A stretch of DNA of 64,000 nucleotides from Streptomyces sp. SID13031 (GTDB taxonomy: Bacteria > Actinomycetota > Actinomycetes > Propionibacteriales > Kribbellaceae): assembly GCF_010548305.1 (NCBI RefSeq), contig NZ_JAAGLV010000023.1, forward strand, positions 1 through 64,000. The letters run 5' to 3'. Positions 49,037 through 58,129 of this stretch are shown one piece after another. A model generated the notes under the pieces. That model saw nothing but the letters and a program-made list of their open reading frames with translations, ran no database searches and was not told the origin of the DNA. How positions within the stretch are numbered: the stretch's first letter is position 1; every line of letters begins with the position of its first letter. The position numbers and the translations under genes were made by a program.

Positions 49037-50194
49037 TCAGCGGAGGTCTAGGAGGTCGCGGAGGAGTTGGCCTGAGCGGGACCAGGTCCACTCGGCTTGT
49101 ACCCACTCTCGGCCGGCCTCGCCCATTGCTTGCGCCTTCGCTGGGTTGGTGAGTAGTTCGGTGAGGTGGACGGCGGTGGCGACCGGGTTGTACGGGTCGA
49201 CCAAGTAGCCGGTCTCGCCGTGTTTCACCGTGTCGGCGGCTCCGCCCGAGTCGCCGACGATGACTGGCTTGCCGGTGGCGGAGGCTTCCAGGGTGACGAT
49301 GCCGAGGGCTTCTGGTTCGAGGCCGAAACGCCTTGTTCTGCAGGGCATGGCGAAGACGTCGGCGGCGTCGACGTACGGCGGGATGTCTTCCCACGGGACT
49401 GCGCCGGTGAAGCGTACGGCGTGGGCGACGCCGGTTTGCCTGGCCAGGCTCTCCAGGCGATCACGGTCAGGACCGCCGCCGACGAGCAGCAAGATGGCCT
49501 CCGGTACGGCGGCGAGCACCCGCGGCCAGGCCTGGATCAGGGTGTCCTGCCCCTTGCGCGCCACCAATCGCGAAACGCACGCGACCACCGGCACGTCTTC
49601 GAGCCCGAGCCCCTTGCGTATCTGCTCTCCCCCGCAATCCGGGAAGAACCTCGAGGTGTCGACGCCGGGCGTCAGCCGCCGCATCCGGTCGGCCGCCTCC
49701 GTCGAGAGCGCCGGCGCGATCTGCTCCTGGCACCACGCCGAGACCGAGGTCATCGTGTCGGCGGCGTCACCGATGCGCCTCAGCGCTTGGCGCGCTCCCG
49801 GCGTACCGGCCCACCACGTCTCATGCCCGTGAGTCAGCGCAACGATCCGCCGCGCGCCCGCCCTGCGCAGGGTCGCGCCCATCAAACCGAGCGGAGCCGC
49901 CGCCCCGAACACGACCCGATCGGCGCCATACTCCCGCATCACCTGTACTGCGCTCCGCGTGACGCGTGGCGTCGGCAACAACATCGCCGTCCGATCCCGG
50001 ACCACCGAGAATCCAAGCGCCGCGTCGTACTCCGCGGCGCCCGGCATCCGCGACGTGAACACCACCACGTCGGGCAGCTCGTCGCACAACGAGCGGACGA
50101 ACGTCTCGATCCCACCCTGCCGCGGCGGGAAGTCGTTGGTGACGACCAGCACCTGACCGGGGCGGTGGGGTGGGGTCAGAATTGGTACCGTCAC
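49037..50194 (-). CDS. pimB: GT4 glycosyltransferase, PimB-like mannosyltransferase
   Basis: 385 residues. VLVVTNDFPPRQGGIETFVRSL is the opening of PimB' phosphatidylinositol-mannosyltransferases; GHETWWAGTPGARQALRRIG, VSRLVARKGQDTLIQAWP, LLVGGGPDRDRLE, VFAMPCRTRRFGLEPEALGIVTLEASATGKPVIVGDSGGAAD (EX7E-type donor site) and NPVA complete a GT4 fold. PimB adds mannose to phosphatidyl-inositol mannosides at the membrane. The donor and acceptor here are inferred. It overlaps the M48 peptidase gene by 4 nt. Confidence 0.85.
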   Translation of the reverse strand: MTVPILTPPHRPGQVLVVTNDFPPRQGGIETFVRSLCDELPDVVVFTSRMPGAAEYDAALGFSVVRDRTAMLLPTPRVTRSAVQVMREYGADRVVFGAAAPLGLMGATLRRAGARRIVALTHGHETWWAGTPGARQALRRIGDAADTMTSVSAWCQEQIAPALSTEAADRMRRLTPGVDTSRFFPDCGGEQIRKGLGLEDVPVVACVSRLVARKGQDTLIQAWPRVLAAVPEAILLLVGGGPDRDRLESLARQTGVAHAVRFTGAVPWEDIPPYVDAADVFAMPCRTRRFGLEPEALGIVTLEASATGKPVIVGDSGGAADTVKHGETGYLVDPYNPVATAVHLTELLTNPAKAQAMGEAGREWVQAEWTWSRSGQLLRDLLDLR

Positions 50195-51435
50195 TTCTGG
50201 GCCAGCGGTGGAACTGTCTGGCCGTGCTCCGCAGCCCAGGCCCGCCCCATCGCGATCCGCTCCGGCGGCGTCGGGTGGTTGGCGAACAGCCAGTACCGCC
50301 AGCGGCTCGGCTCCAGGCCGGAGATGTTGCGCACCGACAGCTCGTGCTGCATCTCGACGAAGTCCGCCGGATCGTTGGTCAACCGCAGCGAGTGGTAGTC
50401 CGCGCGGGCCTCGATCTTGCGGCTGACCAGGTTCTGCACCGGTGACGCGAGCGTCGTACCGGCGACGATCAGGGCCAGCAGCAACGCGGTACGCCGTGGA
50501 TCGGACATCCGGGCCCCGAGCAACAACCGCAGCAGGACCACAGCGAAGGCCGAGCCGAGCGCGCCGATCAAAGTGCCGTGCAGGACGTCGTCCTCGGCGG
50601 CGTGGCCGAGCTCGTGCGCGACCACCAGCCGGACCTGGGCCGGCGTCGCATCCTTCAGCAGCGTGTCGTAGACGACCAGCCGTCGCGTCGACCCGAAGCC
50701 CGACACATAGGCATTGAGCGTCGTCGTCCGCTTGGACGCATCAGCGACGAGCACATCCTTGACCGGTACGCCGTCCTGACGCGCGAGCTCCATGAACTCG
50801 TCCCGCTGCGGACCCGCCGGCATCGAGGTGAAGTCGTTGAACCGTGGCTCGACCAGCACCGGGTAGGCGAACGAGACCCCCAGCACCAGGACCGCACCGG
50901 CGATCGCCGCCGGCGCCCACCACCAGCTCTTCCAGCGCTTGGCCAAGGCAACCAAACCGAGGCTGATGGCAACCAAAGCGAGGGACATCAGCAACCAGTT
51001 GACCAGCCGGTCACGCAGCCACAAATCCCAGGCCTCGGTGGACAGCCCGTACTTCCGGGTCACCCGCTCGGCCAGCACGTCCGTCGGCAGCGTGATCACG
51101 CTGGCCAGCAGGCCGAGCGCGAGGACGACCACCGGAACGGCCAGGTACCAGCGGCGGATCCGCGTCACGGAGTACAGGCGGCGGCCGAGCGGGCTGAAGC
51201 CGATCGCCAGCGGGACCAGCAGCGAGAGCACCCAGGACGTCGTTGACCAGGGCAACAACTCGTGCCGGAACTGTTGCTGGCGGTCGATCTCGGCCGTCGT
51301 GAAGTCGAGCGCGGCGTCCGGCTTCGGCAGGTCGATCAGGTGCCACGGCGTCGTGGTGACGATCACGACGACGAGGGCGGCGGCGAGCACCAGGGCGGCG
51401 CCGACCGGGGCAAGCCTGGCGGCTCGCTCAGACAC
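50191..51435 (-). CDS. M48 zinc metallopeptidase (CAAX protease-like)
   Basis: 414 residues with about six membrane helices. VRLVVAHELGHAAED (HELGH at residues 274-278) gives two zinc ligands and the catalytic Glu; EARADYHSLRLT provides the third. The N-terminal helices and KYGLSTEAWDLWLRDRLVNW match Ste24-like M48 proteins. It is an integral-membrane endopeptidase; substrate unknown. It overlaps the gluzincin-like gene upstream by 8 nt and PimB by 4 nt: a three-gene operon. Confidence 0.9.
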   Translation of the reverse strand: MSERAARLAPVGAALVLAAALVVVIVTTTPWHLIDLPKPDAALDFTTAEIDRQQQFRHELLPWSTTSWVLSLLVPLAIGFSPLGRRLYSVTRIRRWYLAVPVVVLALGLLASVITLPTDVLAERVTRKYGLSTEAWDLWLRDRLVNWLLMSLALVAISLGLVALAKRWKSWWWAPAAIAGAVLVLGVSFAYPVLVEPRFNDFTSMPAGPQRDEFMELARQDGVPVKDVLVADASKRTTTLNAYVSGFGSTRRLVVYDTLLKDATPAQVRLVVAHELGHAAEDDVLHGTLIGALGSAFAVVLLRLLLGARMSDPRRTALLLALIVAGTTLASPVQNLVSRKIEARADYHSLRLTNDPADFVEMQHELSVRNISGLEPSRWRYWLFANHPTPPERIAMGRAWAAEHGQTVPPLAQK

Positions 51436-52948
51436 CGGCGAGCCTCTTCAGGTACTTCTGCCAGTCGGCCGTGAACTCCTGCTCGGTCGTCCCGAGCACG
51501 GTCCGGAAGGCATCCGCCAGTCCGGTCGGGCTCTTCGACGCGTGCACGGCCCGGTAGAACTTGACCAACTTGGCTTGCCCCTCCCGCTCGCTGATCAGCC
51601 GGCAGGCCAGCCAGCCCGACTCGTAGGCCTGGGGCAGATCGGCCGACGAGGCGGCGAACGCCTCCGGGGTGGGCAGCGACTTCGGCACCTTGCCGGCCCG
51701 GACCGCCTTGAACAGCTCCTTCGCCGCCGATTCGTCCTGGACGGACACGGCGGTGAAGGCGACGTAGTCGGCGAAACCCTCGGCCAGCCACAACGGTACC
51801 GGCGAGGCGGTAGCGGTCGAGGCGACGTGGGTCGTCTCGTGGGTCAGTACGATCCGGCGGCCCTGTTTGCCGAGCTCGTCGAACAGCTTCGGGTTGGCGA
51901 CGATCCGGGTCGGTGCGCCGGTCAGCGGAGAGTCCAGCTCAGCCATCGTGACCGCGGCGATCTGGGTGTAGGTGCCCGGCTGGGCGCCGAGGACGAACTC
52001 CATGTCGGCCTGCTTGGCCGGCAGGTAGATGACCGCCTTCTGCTTCCAGTTCTTGCCCCAGACCTTGGTCACCGACTCGACCGCGCGATCCGTCACGGTC
52101 GCGTAGTCGTCCGCGTTGGCCTGCGAGTCGAGGCTGATCACCAGACTGTGCTCCCCCTTGGCGACCTCGATCCCGCCGAGCGCCCAGATCGGCCGCCGCT
52201 GACCGGCCACGAAGCGCTCGCTGAACGATGCCGCGTACGTCGTACCGTCGCGGGTGACGAACGTGACGGGCAGGGTCTCCCGGGCCGGCTTGGCGTCGTA
52301 CCCGGTCAGTTGCCAGGACACCTCGACCTGGGCCAGCCACGACTCCGTGCCACCGAGCTCGCTCTGCCGGTCCGGTGGCAGCGCGCCGGTGTCGTCGCTG
52401 ACGTAGCGCAGCTGGAAAGTGGCCAGCGGCAACTTGCCGAGGTTGCTGTAGATCGTCCGGGCCTGCTCGTCGAAGGTCTTCGCCTTCGGGTCGAGCGTGT
52501 CGAGGAAGCTGCTCTTGCGCTCCTCCTCGATCGCGTCGGCCATCTTCTGCAGGACGGCCTGGCCCGCGGCGGCCCGGCGTACTCCCTCGGCCGCTTCGTC
52601 CGGGGTGGAGTCCGGGGTCTGCACGTTGTTGCTCTGCGCACCAGGATCGGCGGGCGCGTCGGCGATCTTGCGGAGCCCGGCGAACCCGGCTACGCCGACC
52701 AGGCAGACGGCGACGCCGAGCGCGACCTTCTTGACGATCGGCCCGTGCGCGGACGTCCAGGTGCCAGCGGCCCGGAGCAGCGGAGGCCGCTGCCCTCCGT
52801 CGCCCACGGCATGCTGCGCCGGGATGGAGATCGTCGTCTGCTCGGACGGCGGAACTCGCTGCCCATCGTCGGCAGGGGGCAGCGCGCCGTCGTGCCTGTC
52901 GACCACCTCGGCCCCTCGCTGCTCGTCTGCCCCAGTCAGAGGAGTCAC
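51428..52948 (-). CDS. Membrane-anchored gluzincin-type (peptidase MA-like) protein
   Basis: 506 residues. A ~70-residue disordered cytoplasmic head (ADEQRGAEVVDRHD) is followed by one membrane helix, IVKKVALGVAVCLVGVAGFAGL, and an outside domain. GRRIVLTHETTHVAS (HExxH) and PLWLAEGFADYVAF (third ligand Glu) are the signature of the peptidase MA-like family. N-terminal part of the ectodomain resembles an NTF2-type fold. Substrate unknown; the following M48 gene overlaps by 8 nt. The gap upstream holds the hairpin 53004-53034. Confidence 0.82.
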   Translation of the reverse strand: MTPLTGADEQRGAEVVDRHDGALPPADDGQRVPPSEQTTISIPAQHAVGDGGQRPPLLRAAGTWTSAHGPIVKKVALGVAVCLVGVAGFAGLRKIADAPADPGAQSNNVQTPDSTPDEAAEGVRRAAAGQAVLQKMADAIEEERKSSFLDTLDPKAKTFDEQARTIYSNLGKLPLATFQLRYVSDDTGALPPDRQSELGGTESWLAQVEVSWQLTGYDAKPARETLPVTFVTRDGTTYAASFSERFVAGQRRPIWALGGIEVAKGEHSLVISLDSQANADDYATVTDRAVESVTKVWGKNWKQKAVIYLPAKQADMEFVLGAQPGTYTQIAAVTMAELDSPLTGAPTRIVANPKLFDELGKQGRRIVLTHETTHVASTATASPVPLWLAEGFADYVAFTAVSVQDESAAKELFKAVRAGKVPKSLPTPEAFAASSADLPQAYESGWLACRLISEREGQAKLVKFYRAVHASKSPTGLADAFRTVLGTTEQEFTADWQKYLKRLAGV

Positions 52949-53003
52949 CTCGGTGTCCTCCAGAGACAGTCAAACATGGGCGGGGGCGGGGTGAACAACG
53001 AGG

Positions 53004-53034
53004 CGGCTCCGGGGGCGTTGATCCCCCGGAGCCG
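53004..53034. terminator. 12-bp GC-rich hairpin between two minus-strand genes
   Basis: CGGCTCCGGGGG-CGTTGAT-CCCCCGGAGCCG, a perfect 12-bp stem 22 nt past the stop of the NlpC/P60 gene. On the plus strand TTTGTG follows; on the minus strand there is no U-run. It probably terminates the hydrolase transcript. Confidence 0.6.
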
Positions 53035-53055
53035 TTTGTGCATGTCTTGGGGCTG

Positions 53056-54126
53056 TCAGCCCGGGCGCACCGCGCCGACGTAGCCGCTCATGTAGTCGAG
53101 GTCGTCGGTCTTGACCGGCTTGCCCGGGTTCGGTGCGTGCACCATCCGGCCGTTGCCGATGTACATCCCGACGTGGTGGATCGACGGGCTGCCGTAGAAG
53201 ACCAGATCGCCGGGACGCAGATCCGCGCGGCTGACCTTCCGGCCCTCGCCGTACTGCGCCTTGGACGAGTGCGACAGCGAGACGCCGGCCTTGCCCCACG
53301 CATACATGGTCAGACCGGAACAGTCGAACTGGCTCGGACCGCTGGCACCCCAGACGTAGCTGTCGCCCTGCTGGTTCATCGCGGCCGCGACCGCGACACC
53401 GGCGCGGCCGTTCGGCGGTACCGGCACGTTGTCGTCGGGGTCTTCGGAGGTCCGGTCGCCGTCGCGGGTCGGACGCGCGTCGCGGGCCTTCTCCTCTTCC
53501 TGCTCGTTCTCCGCCTTGATCCGGGCGCGCTCGGAGTCGCTGAGCTTGCCCAGCACCTTCTCGGCGGCGTCAAGGTTCGCCTGCAGCTGGTTCGTCAGGG
53601 TCTTCTGCTGGCCCTGGACGGCCTGGAGCGCGGCGAGCTCGCTCTGCTCGCTGGCCTGCAGATCGGTGAGCTTGCCCTGGGCGGTCTGGAACCGGCGGAG
53701 CGCCGAGTTCTGCTGGCCGGCGAACGCCTGCGCGGTGGAGGCCTGGCTGAGGAACTGGTCGGGGTTCGTCGACAGCAGCAACTGCGCCGTCGTCGTCATC
53801 CCGGACGTCTGGTAGCCGGCCACCGCGAGCGAACCGATCTGCCGCTTCACCGAATCGACCTGGAGCTGCTGCTTGGCGATCCCGGCCTGCAGCGCCTTCA
53901 CCCGGATCTGCGAGGCAGAGATCTGGCCCCGAAGGTCGTTCGCGGCCTCACCGGCGGTCGCGGCCTTGGTCTGAAGATCGGCGACCTGGGCCTTCGCCTG
54001 CGCCAGGGTCGGTTTCGGATCAGCGTCCGCCGCTCCCTGGATGAAGATCACTCCGGCTACGACGGCGGTGGAGGTGATGGCGGCGAGGGCAATTCCCTTG
54101 AAGCGATTCGTGCGGCCGATGGACAC
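53056..54126 (-). CDS. NlpC/P60 peptidoglycan hydrolase (RipC/RipA-like)
   Basis: 356 residues. An N-terminal signal (FKGIALAAITSTAVVAGVIF) is followed by a long coiled coil (~40-215, Gln/Ala/Lys rich: KAQVADLQTKAATAGEAAND), an acidic/Arg linker, and the NlpC/P60 domain: SQFDCSGLTMYAWGKAG (Cys269), SIHHVGMYIGNGRMVH (His318, His330). It cuts cell-wall peptides, typically D-iso-Glu-mDAP bonds; the coiled coil is autoinhibitory in relatives. GTG 54126 is the start. A long structured 5' leader precedes it. Confidence 0.93.
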   Translation of the reverse strand: MSIGRTNRFKGIALAAITSTAVVAGVIFIQGAADADPKPTLAQAKAQVADLQTKAATAGEAANDLRGQISASQIRVKALQAGIAKQQLQVDSVKRQIGSLAVAGYQTSGMTTTAQLLLSTNPDQFLSQASTAQAFAGQQNSALRRFQTAQGKLTDLQASEQSELAALQAVQGQQKTLTNQLQANLDAAEKVLGKLSDSERARIKAENEQEEEKARDARPTRDGDRTSEDPDDNVPVPPNGRAGVAVAAAMNQQGDSYVWGASGPSQFDCSGLTMYAWGKAGVSLSHSSKAQYGEGRKVSRADLRPGDLVFYGSPSIHHVGMYIGNGRMVHAPNPGKPVKTDDLDYMSGYVGAVRPG

Positions 54127-54133
54127 AGCCCGG

Positions 54134-54245
54134 TCGGTCCCTTCCTCTGCTCGACGCCGTCCCCGTCAACCCACCTGGTCGGCTACGACCGGTCGGTCAC
54201 CCCTCGGCTGGATCTTTGCTGCCCGTTCGGCCTGGTCGACCGACA
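54134..54245 (-). ncRNA. Structured leader, candidate ydaO/c-di-AMP riboswitch
   Basis: On the minus strand the leader of the NlpC/P60 gene has GGCCGAACGGGCAGC, GATCCAGCCGAGGGGTGACC, GTAGCCGACC and, at its 3' end, CGTCGAGCAGAGGAAGG. Order and words resemble the actinobacterial ydaO-yuaA class (GCCGAA, GGGGTGA, AGAGGAAGG), and this class commonly controls NlpC/P60 and Rpf-type genes. The match is by eye and several conserved positions could not be verified. Confidence 0.4.
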
Positions 54246-54262
54246 CTGTGAGGCAACGAGAG

Positions 54263-54295
54263 GTAACAGTAGTAACCGATTCGTGACCGGTGCAA
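54263..54295 (-). promoter_or_regulatory. Promoter with MtrA-like 9-bp direct repeat
   Basis: On the minus strand TTGCAC (54290-54295) and TACTGT (54266-54271) make a -35/-10 pair 18 bp apart. GTTACTACT-GTTACC overlaps the -10 region as two GTTAC half-sites 9 bp apart, the form reported for MtrA, which controls cell-wall hydrolases in actinobacteria. GTTTG-ATC-CAAAC at 54308-54320 is a further palindrome. MtrA binding is inferred. Confidence 0.35.
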
Positions 54296-54352
54296 TTCGC
54301 CCCTCTGGTTTGATCCAAACTTAACGTCGGGAAAGCCCTTGCAGCCACGCTT

Positions 54353-54604
54353 TCAGACCGCGTCGGCCGCCGTTTCGCCTTCCCCAGCAGTGTTTGGCTC
54401 GACACTACTGACGGCGTGCACCAGCCGGAGGGGTGGGACCAGGCCGGATCGGGCCAGCACGTCGAGGGCGGCCAGCTCCTCGTCGTCGATGCGTAGGGAG
54501 CTCTGCTCGGGTGGCATGCCGAGCACTACGCTGACAACGCAGTCCCGGCAGCCGGGACCTCTCATCACACATGCGTCGCAGTCGATCAGCACAACGTCCT
54601 CCAA
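54353..54604 (-). CDS. Small Cys-motif protein
   Basis: 83 residues. DCDACVMRGPGCRDCVVSVVLG contains four cysteines in a C-x2-C-x6-C-x2-C pattern, then SSLRIDDEELAALDVLARSGLVPPLRLV and an acidic tail. The four Cys near the N-terminus could bind a metal. Small proteins of this type are common in actinobacteria next to cell-wall hydrolase genes; role not known. It ends 60 bp upstream of the NlpC/P60 promoter region. Confidence 0.7.
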   Translation of the reverse strand: MEDVVLIDCDACVMRGPGCRDCVVSVVLGMPPEQSSLRIDDEELAALDVLARSGLVPPLRLVHAVSSVEPNTAGEGETAADAV

Positions 54605-54708
54605 AGTACCGTTTCAATGGGGGGAAGCACCCGGACTTGCATCCGGCTGAAAAGGACGCTAGAGACCCCCACCGACAGTTTTCTGCAGACCGCTGGTCAC
54701 CCAGGGTG

Positions 54709-56016
54709 TCAGCCGCGGGCTATCCGGTTGATCAGGGTGGTCGCGGACAGCGCGCGGGCGCCCATGGTGACGGTGCTCTCGGCAACTTCACGGTCGGTCG
54801 AGACGACGACGATCGGACGGCCCGGCGGCTCGGCGCGGACCAGTTGGCGGATCACCTCGTCGGCGATCACGCCGGCCGGGCTGAACCGGACGCGGACCCC
54901 GCGCGGCGGGTTGAGCTGGACCGGGCCGGACAGCTCAGCGCCGTCGAAGACCACCGTGACCTCGATCCGCCGCTGCGCCACCAACGCACCGAGCGCCGTG
55001 ACGAGGCGCTGGCGCTGGGAGTGCAGCGGAGTGTTCGGCCAGGCGGTCTTGGTGACGTTGTAGCCGTCGATGATCAGATGCACCTGCGGCAGGGCGAGCA
55101 GTTCGTCGAAGAGCGTCGGATCGTCGGCCGGCGCAGTACGGCCGACGGGCGCGGTCGAGGGCTCGACGCCGGCGACGGTGTCGGCGGGGCGGAGATCTCC
55201 CCCGGGCGGCAGCGTCAGCTCGCGACGGAGTCCTCCCGCTGCTTCGACCAAGGTGTCCAGCAGCAGGCGGGTTCTGGTCGAGGCCAGTTCGCGTTCCTGT
55301 CCCGCAGTACGGCGGGCCGCGTGTTCGACGGCCTCGAGCTCGGTGATGCGAGCGCGGAGCTTGCGCACCTCGCGCTCGACCTCGGCGCGGGCCGCGTCGA
55401 CCCGTTGGTCGGCGGTCGCCGCCTCGGTCGTGCGCAGCTCGAGATCGGTCTGCAGGCCGGTGATCCGCTGGCGTGCTTCGTTCAGCTTGCGGCGCAGGGT
55501 GACGTTCTCGGCCTTCAGCTCGGTGACCTGCTCACGCAGGCGCTCGCGCACCTGACGGGTCTCGGTGCGGGCCTGGTCGAGCTGGGCGTGCAGGCGGCCG
55601 ACAGCGTCCTCGTCGATGCCCGGCTTCTCCGGCGGCGCTTGGGCCGCATCGGCGACCCGCTGCTCCCAGTCGTCCGGCCTGAGGAGATACGCGAGCGCAG
55701 CGACCTCGGTCGGCTCCGCGGCCGGTACTACGAGCCCGTCGGCGACGGCGTCACCGAGCTCGGGATGCTCCCGGCGTACCTCGAAGGCGACCAGCTTGCG
55801 GAAGTGCTCGTCGGTCGCAAGGATCGGGCCGAGCACGGATGCCGACAGCTTCGCGCGCTTGCCGGGTGCGAAACTGGCGAACCGTCGCAGCGGGGGTGGG
55901 ATGTCTGTCGCGGGCAACTGCCCCAACGCCTGGGCGGCCAGGTTGAGAACCCGTTGCCGAACGGGTTCGGGCAAGGTGGAGGCAGCGGAGCTCGCGGCGG
56001 TGCCTGCCTCAGCCAC
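54709..56016 (-). CDS. NYN/PIN-like domain protein with coiled coil
   Basis: About 435 residues. N-terminal domain (LPEPVRQRVLNLAAQALGQLPATDIPPPLRRFASFAPGKRA), then a ~100-residue coiled coil (LDQARTETRQVRERLREQ..., TEAATADQRVDAARAEVEREVRKLRARI), and a C-terminal YacP/NYN domain: QVHLIIDGYNVTKTAWPNT, VTVVFDGAEL, IVVVSTDREV. NYN domains carry acidic residues of metal-dependent ribonucleases. The 5' part is uncertain: GTG 56016 is preferred, a start at 56154 would add 46 residues of noncoding-like composition. Confidence 0.85.
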   Translation of the reverse strand: MAEAGTAASSAASTLPEPVRQRVLNLAAQALGQLPATDIPPPLRRFASFAPGKRAKLSASVLGPILATDEHFRKLVAFEVRREHPELGDAVADGLVVPAAEPTEVAALAYLLRPDDWEQRVADAAQAPPEKPGIDEDAVGRLHAQLDQARTETRQVRERLREQVTELKAENVTLRRKLNEARQRITGLQTDLELRTTEAATADQRVDAARAEVEREVRKLRARITELEAVEHAARRTAGQERELASTRTRLLLDTLVEAAGGLRRELTLPPGGDLRPADTVAGVEPSTAPVGRTAPADDPTLFDELLALPQVHLIIDGYNVTKTAWPNTPLHSQRQRLVTALGALVAQRRIEVTVVFDGAELSGPVQLNPPRGVRVRFSPAGVIADEVIRQLVRAEPPGRPIVVVSTDREVAESTVTMGARALSATTLINRIARG

Positions 56017-56231
56017 CGGTCCGCAGTCCGGTCGGAACGGCCCCCTGGCACAGCCAGTGACGCAGACCACAACGACCGGGCGCGCGGCCCGGAATCGCGG
56101 TGATCGCTTGTTTACGCATACCTGCAGCGTAGTCGGTTCGGCCCCGTCAGCCACGCTGTTTGTGGTTGACGGTGCACCGAAGCGCGTGTCCCGGGACGGA
56201 ATTGTCGGTGGCGGCTTCTAGCGTCGTCGGC

Positions 56232-58034
56232 ATGAGCAGCCCACCGCCGGATCGCGCCGTTGCCCCGGCGTCCGGACCGCGGTCGCCGATCCGCGGCGTC
56301 CAACCGAGCTTCGACGACCTCGGTACGCCGTTGCGCGACGTCACGTTCTGCGTCGTCGACCTGGAGACGACCGGTGGGGCGCCGGGTGACTCGGGTATCA
56401 CCGAGATCGGCGCGGTCAAGGTTCGCGGTGGTGAGCTGGTCGGCGAGTTCCAGTCGCTGGTCAATCCGGCCGAGCCGATTCCGCCGTTCATCGCCGTACT
56501 GACCGGGATCACCGACGGGATGGTTGCCTCGTCGCCACGGATCGAGTCGGTGCTGCCGGCGTTTCTCGAGTTCGCCCGGGGGTCCGTGCTGGTCGCGCAC
56601 AACGCGCCCTTCGACGTCGGCTTCCTGAAGCACGACACGCAGGTGCACGGCTACGACTGGCCTGACTTCGCCGTCGTCGACACCGCGCAGCTCGCCCGCC
56701 GGGTGCTGAGCCCGGACGAGACGCCGAACTGCAAGCTGGGCACGCTCGCGAAGTTGTTCCGGGCAACGATCACGCCGAACCACCGCGCCCTGTTGGACGC
56801 GCGTGCCACGGTCGACGTACTGCACGGGCTTTTCGAGCGGGTCGGATCGCTCGGTGTCCAAACGCTGGAGGATCTGCAGACGTTCTCGTCGCGGGTGGCG
56901 CCGCAGGTGCGCGCCAAGCGGCATCTGGCCGAGTCGATGCCGCACGCGCCCGGGGTCTACCTGTTCACCGATGATCGCGGCGAGGTGCTGTACGTCGGCA
57001 AGTCGAAGGATCTGCGCAACCGGGTCCGGTCGTACTTCACCGCGTCGGAGCAACGGACCCGGATCGGCGAGATGATCGGGATCGCGAGCGGCGTGCGCGG
57101 GATCGAGTGCGGTACTGCGCTCGAGGCCGAGGTGCGCGAGTTGCGGCTGATCGCCGAGCACAAACCTCGGTACAACCGGCGCTCCAAGTTCCCCGAGCGG
57201 CAGCACTGGCTGAAGGTGACGGTCGAGCCGTTCCCCCGGTTGTCGCTGGTGAAGCAGGTGCGCGACGACGACGCGGGCTACCTCGGCCCGTTCAGCTCTC
57301 GCAAGACGGCCGAGCGAGCGATGGCGGCGCTGCACGAGGCGTTCCCGATCCGCCAGTGCACGGATCGGATGTCGCGCTCGCCGCAGGGTTCGCCGTGCGT
57401 GCTGGTCGAGATGGGCCGGTGCGTGGCGCCTTGCGACGGGCGGATCTCGCCGGAGTCGTACGGATTCCTCGTGGCGGGTTTGCGGGCGGCGCTGACGGAC
57501 GATCCGGCGCCGGTGGTGGCCGCGATGGATCAGCGCATCGATGTGCTGTCGGCGGATGAGCGGTTCGAGGACGCCGCGGTGCAGCGCGATCGGTTGAGCG
57601 CCTTCGTCCGGAGCAGCGCGAAGATGCAGCGGATGGCATCCGTCACGGGATGCGCCGAGATCTGCGCGGCGAAGCGGACCGAGGACGGCGGCTGGGAGCT
57701 GCACGTGATCCGCCGGGGCCGGCTGGCCGCGGCGGGGATCAGCCCGCGGGGCACGGATCCCCGGAAGTACCTGGACATGCTGCGCGCCTCGGCCGAGACG
57801 GTCCTGCCGGGCATCGGCCCGGTCGCGTCCGCCTCGCCGGAGGAGATCGAGCTCGTACTGCGCTGGCTCGACTCCCCCGGCATCCGCCTGGTCGAGATGG
57901 ACGGCACCTGGACCTGCCCGATCAGCGGCGCCGGCCGCCACATCGCCCGCCTCGACAACTCGCACTCCGAAGCCCACCACCACCCCAGCGAACGCCGCCG
58001 CCGAATGCGGCCTCTCGGCGCCGTCCCCCGCTGA
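56232..58034 (+). CDS. DEDD exonuclease fused to UvrC/Cho-type GIY-YIG nuclease
   Basis: 600 residues. The N-terminal half is a DnaQ-like exonuclease (FCVVDLETTGGAPGDSGITEIGAV with D43 and E45; HNAPFDVGFL; NHRALLDARAT). The second half is a GIY-YIG nuclease similar to the UvrC N-terminus: PGVYLFTDDRGEVLYVGKSKDLRNRVRSYF, AEHKPRYNRRSKFPERQHWLKV, and a UVR-like Cys block (CVLVEMGRCVAPCDGRI). It should act in repair of damaged DNA. The two-domain fusion is common in actinobacteria. ATG 56232 lacks a clear ribosome site. Confidence 0.9.
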   Translation: MSSPPPDRAVAPASGPRSPIRGVQPSFDDLGTPLRDVTFCVVDLETTGGAPGDSGITEIGAVKVRGGELVGEFQSLVNPAEPIPPFIAVLTGITDGMVASSPRIESVLPAFLEFARGSVLVAHNAPFDVGFLKHDTQVHGYDWPDFAVVDTAQLARRVLSPDETPNCKLGTLAKLFRATITPNHRALLDARATVDVLHGLFERVGSLGVQTLEDLQTFSSRVAPQVRAKRHLAESMPHAPGVYLFTDDRGEVLYVGKSKDLRNRVRSYFTASEQRTRIGEMIGIASGVRGIECGTALEAEVRELRLIAEHKPRYNRRSKFPERQHWLKVTVEPFPRLSLVKQVRDDDAGYLGPFSSRKTAERAMAALHEAFPIRQCTDRMSRSPQGSPCVLVEMGRCVAPCDGRISPESYGFLVAGLRAALTDDPAPVVAAMDQRIDVLSADERFEDAAVQRDRLSAFVRSSAKMQRMASVTGCAEICAAKRTEDGGWELHVIRRGRLAAAGISPRGTDPRKYLDMLRASAETVLPGIGPVASASPEEIELVLRWLDSPGIRLVEMDGTWTCPISGAGRHIARLDNSHSEAHHHPSERRRRMRPLGAVPR

Positions 58035-58129
58035 GGGGGTGACCTCATCCAGCGTTCTCAGCCCTCACCCGTGCCTCCTCTACGCGGCGACCGCCTGCAG
58101 TTCTCCTGTTGGCCTAGGAGGTGGTCGGG

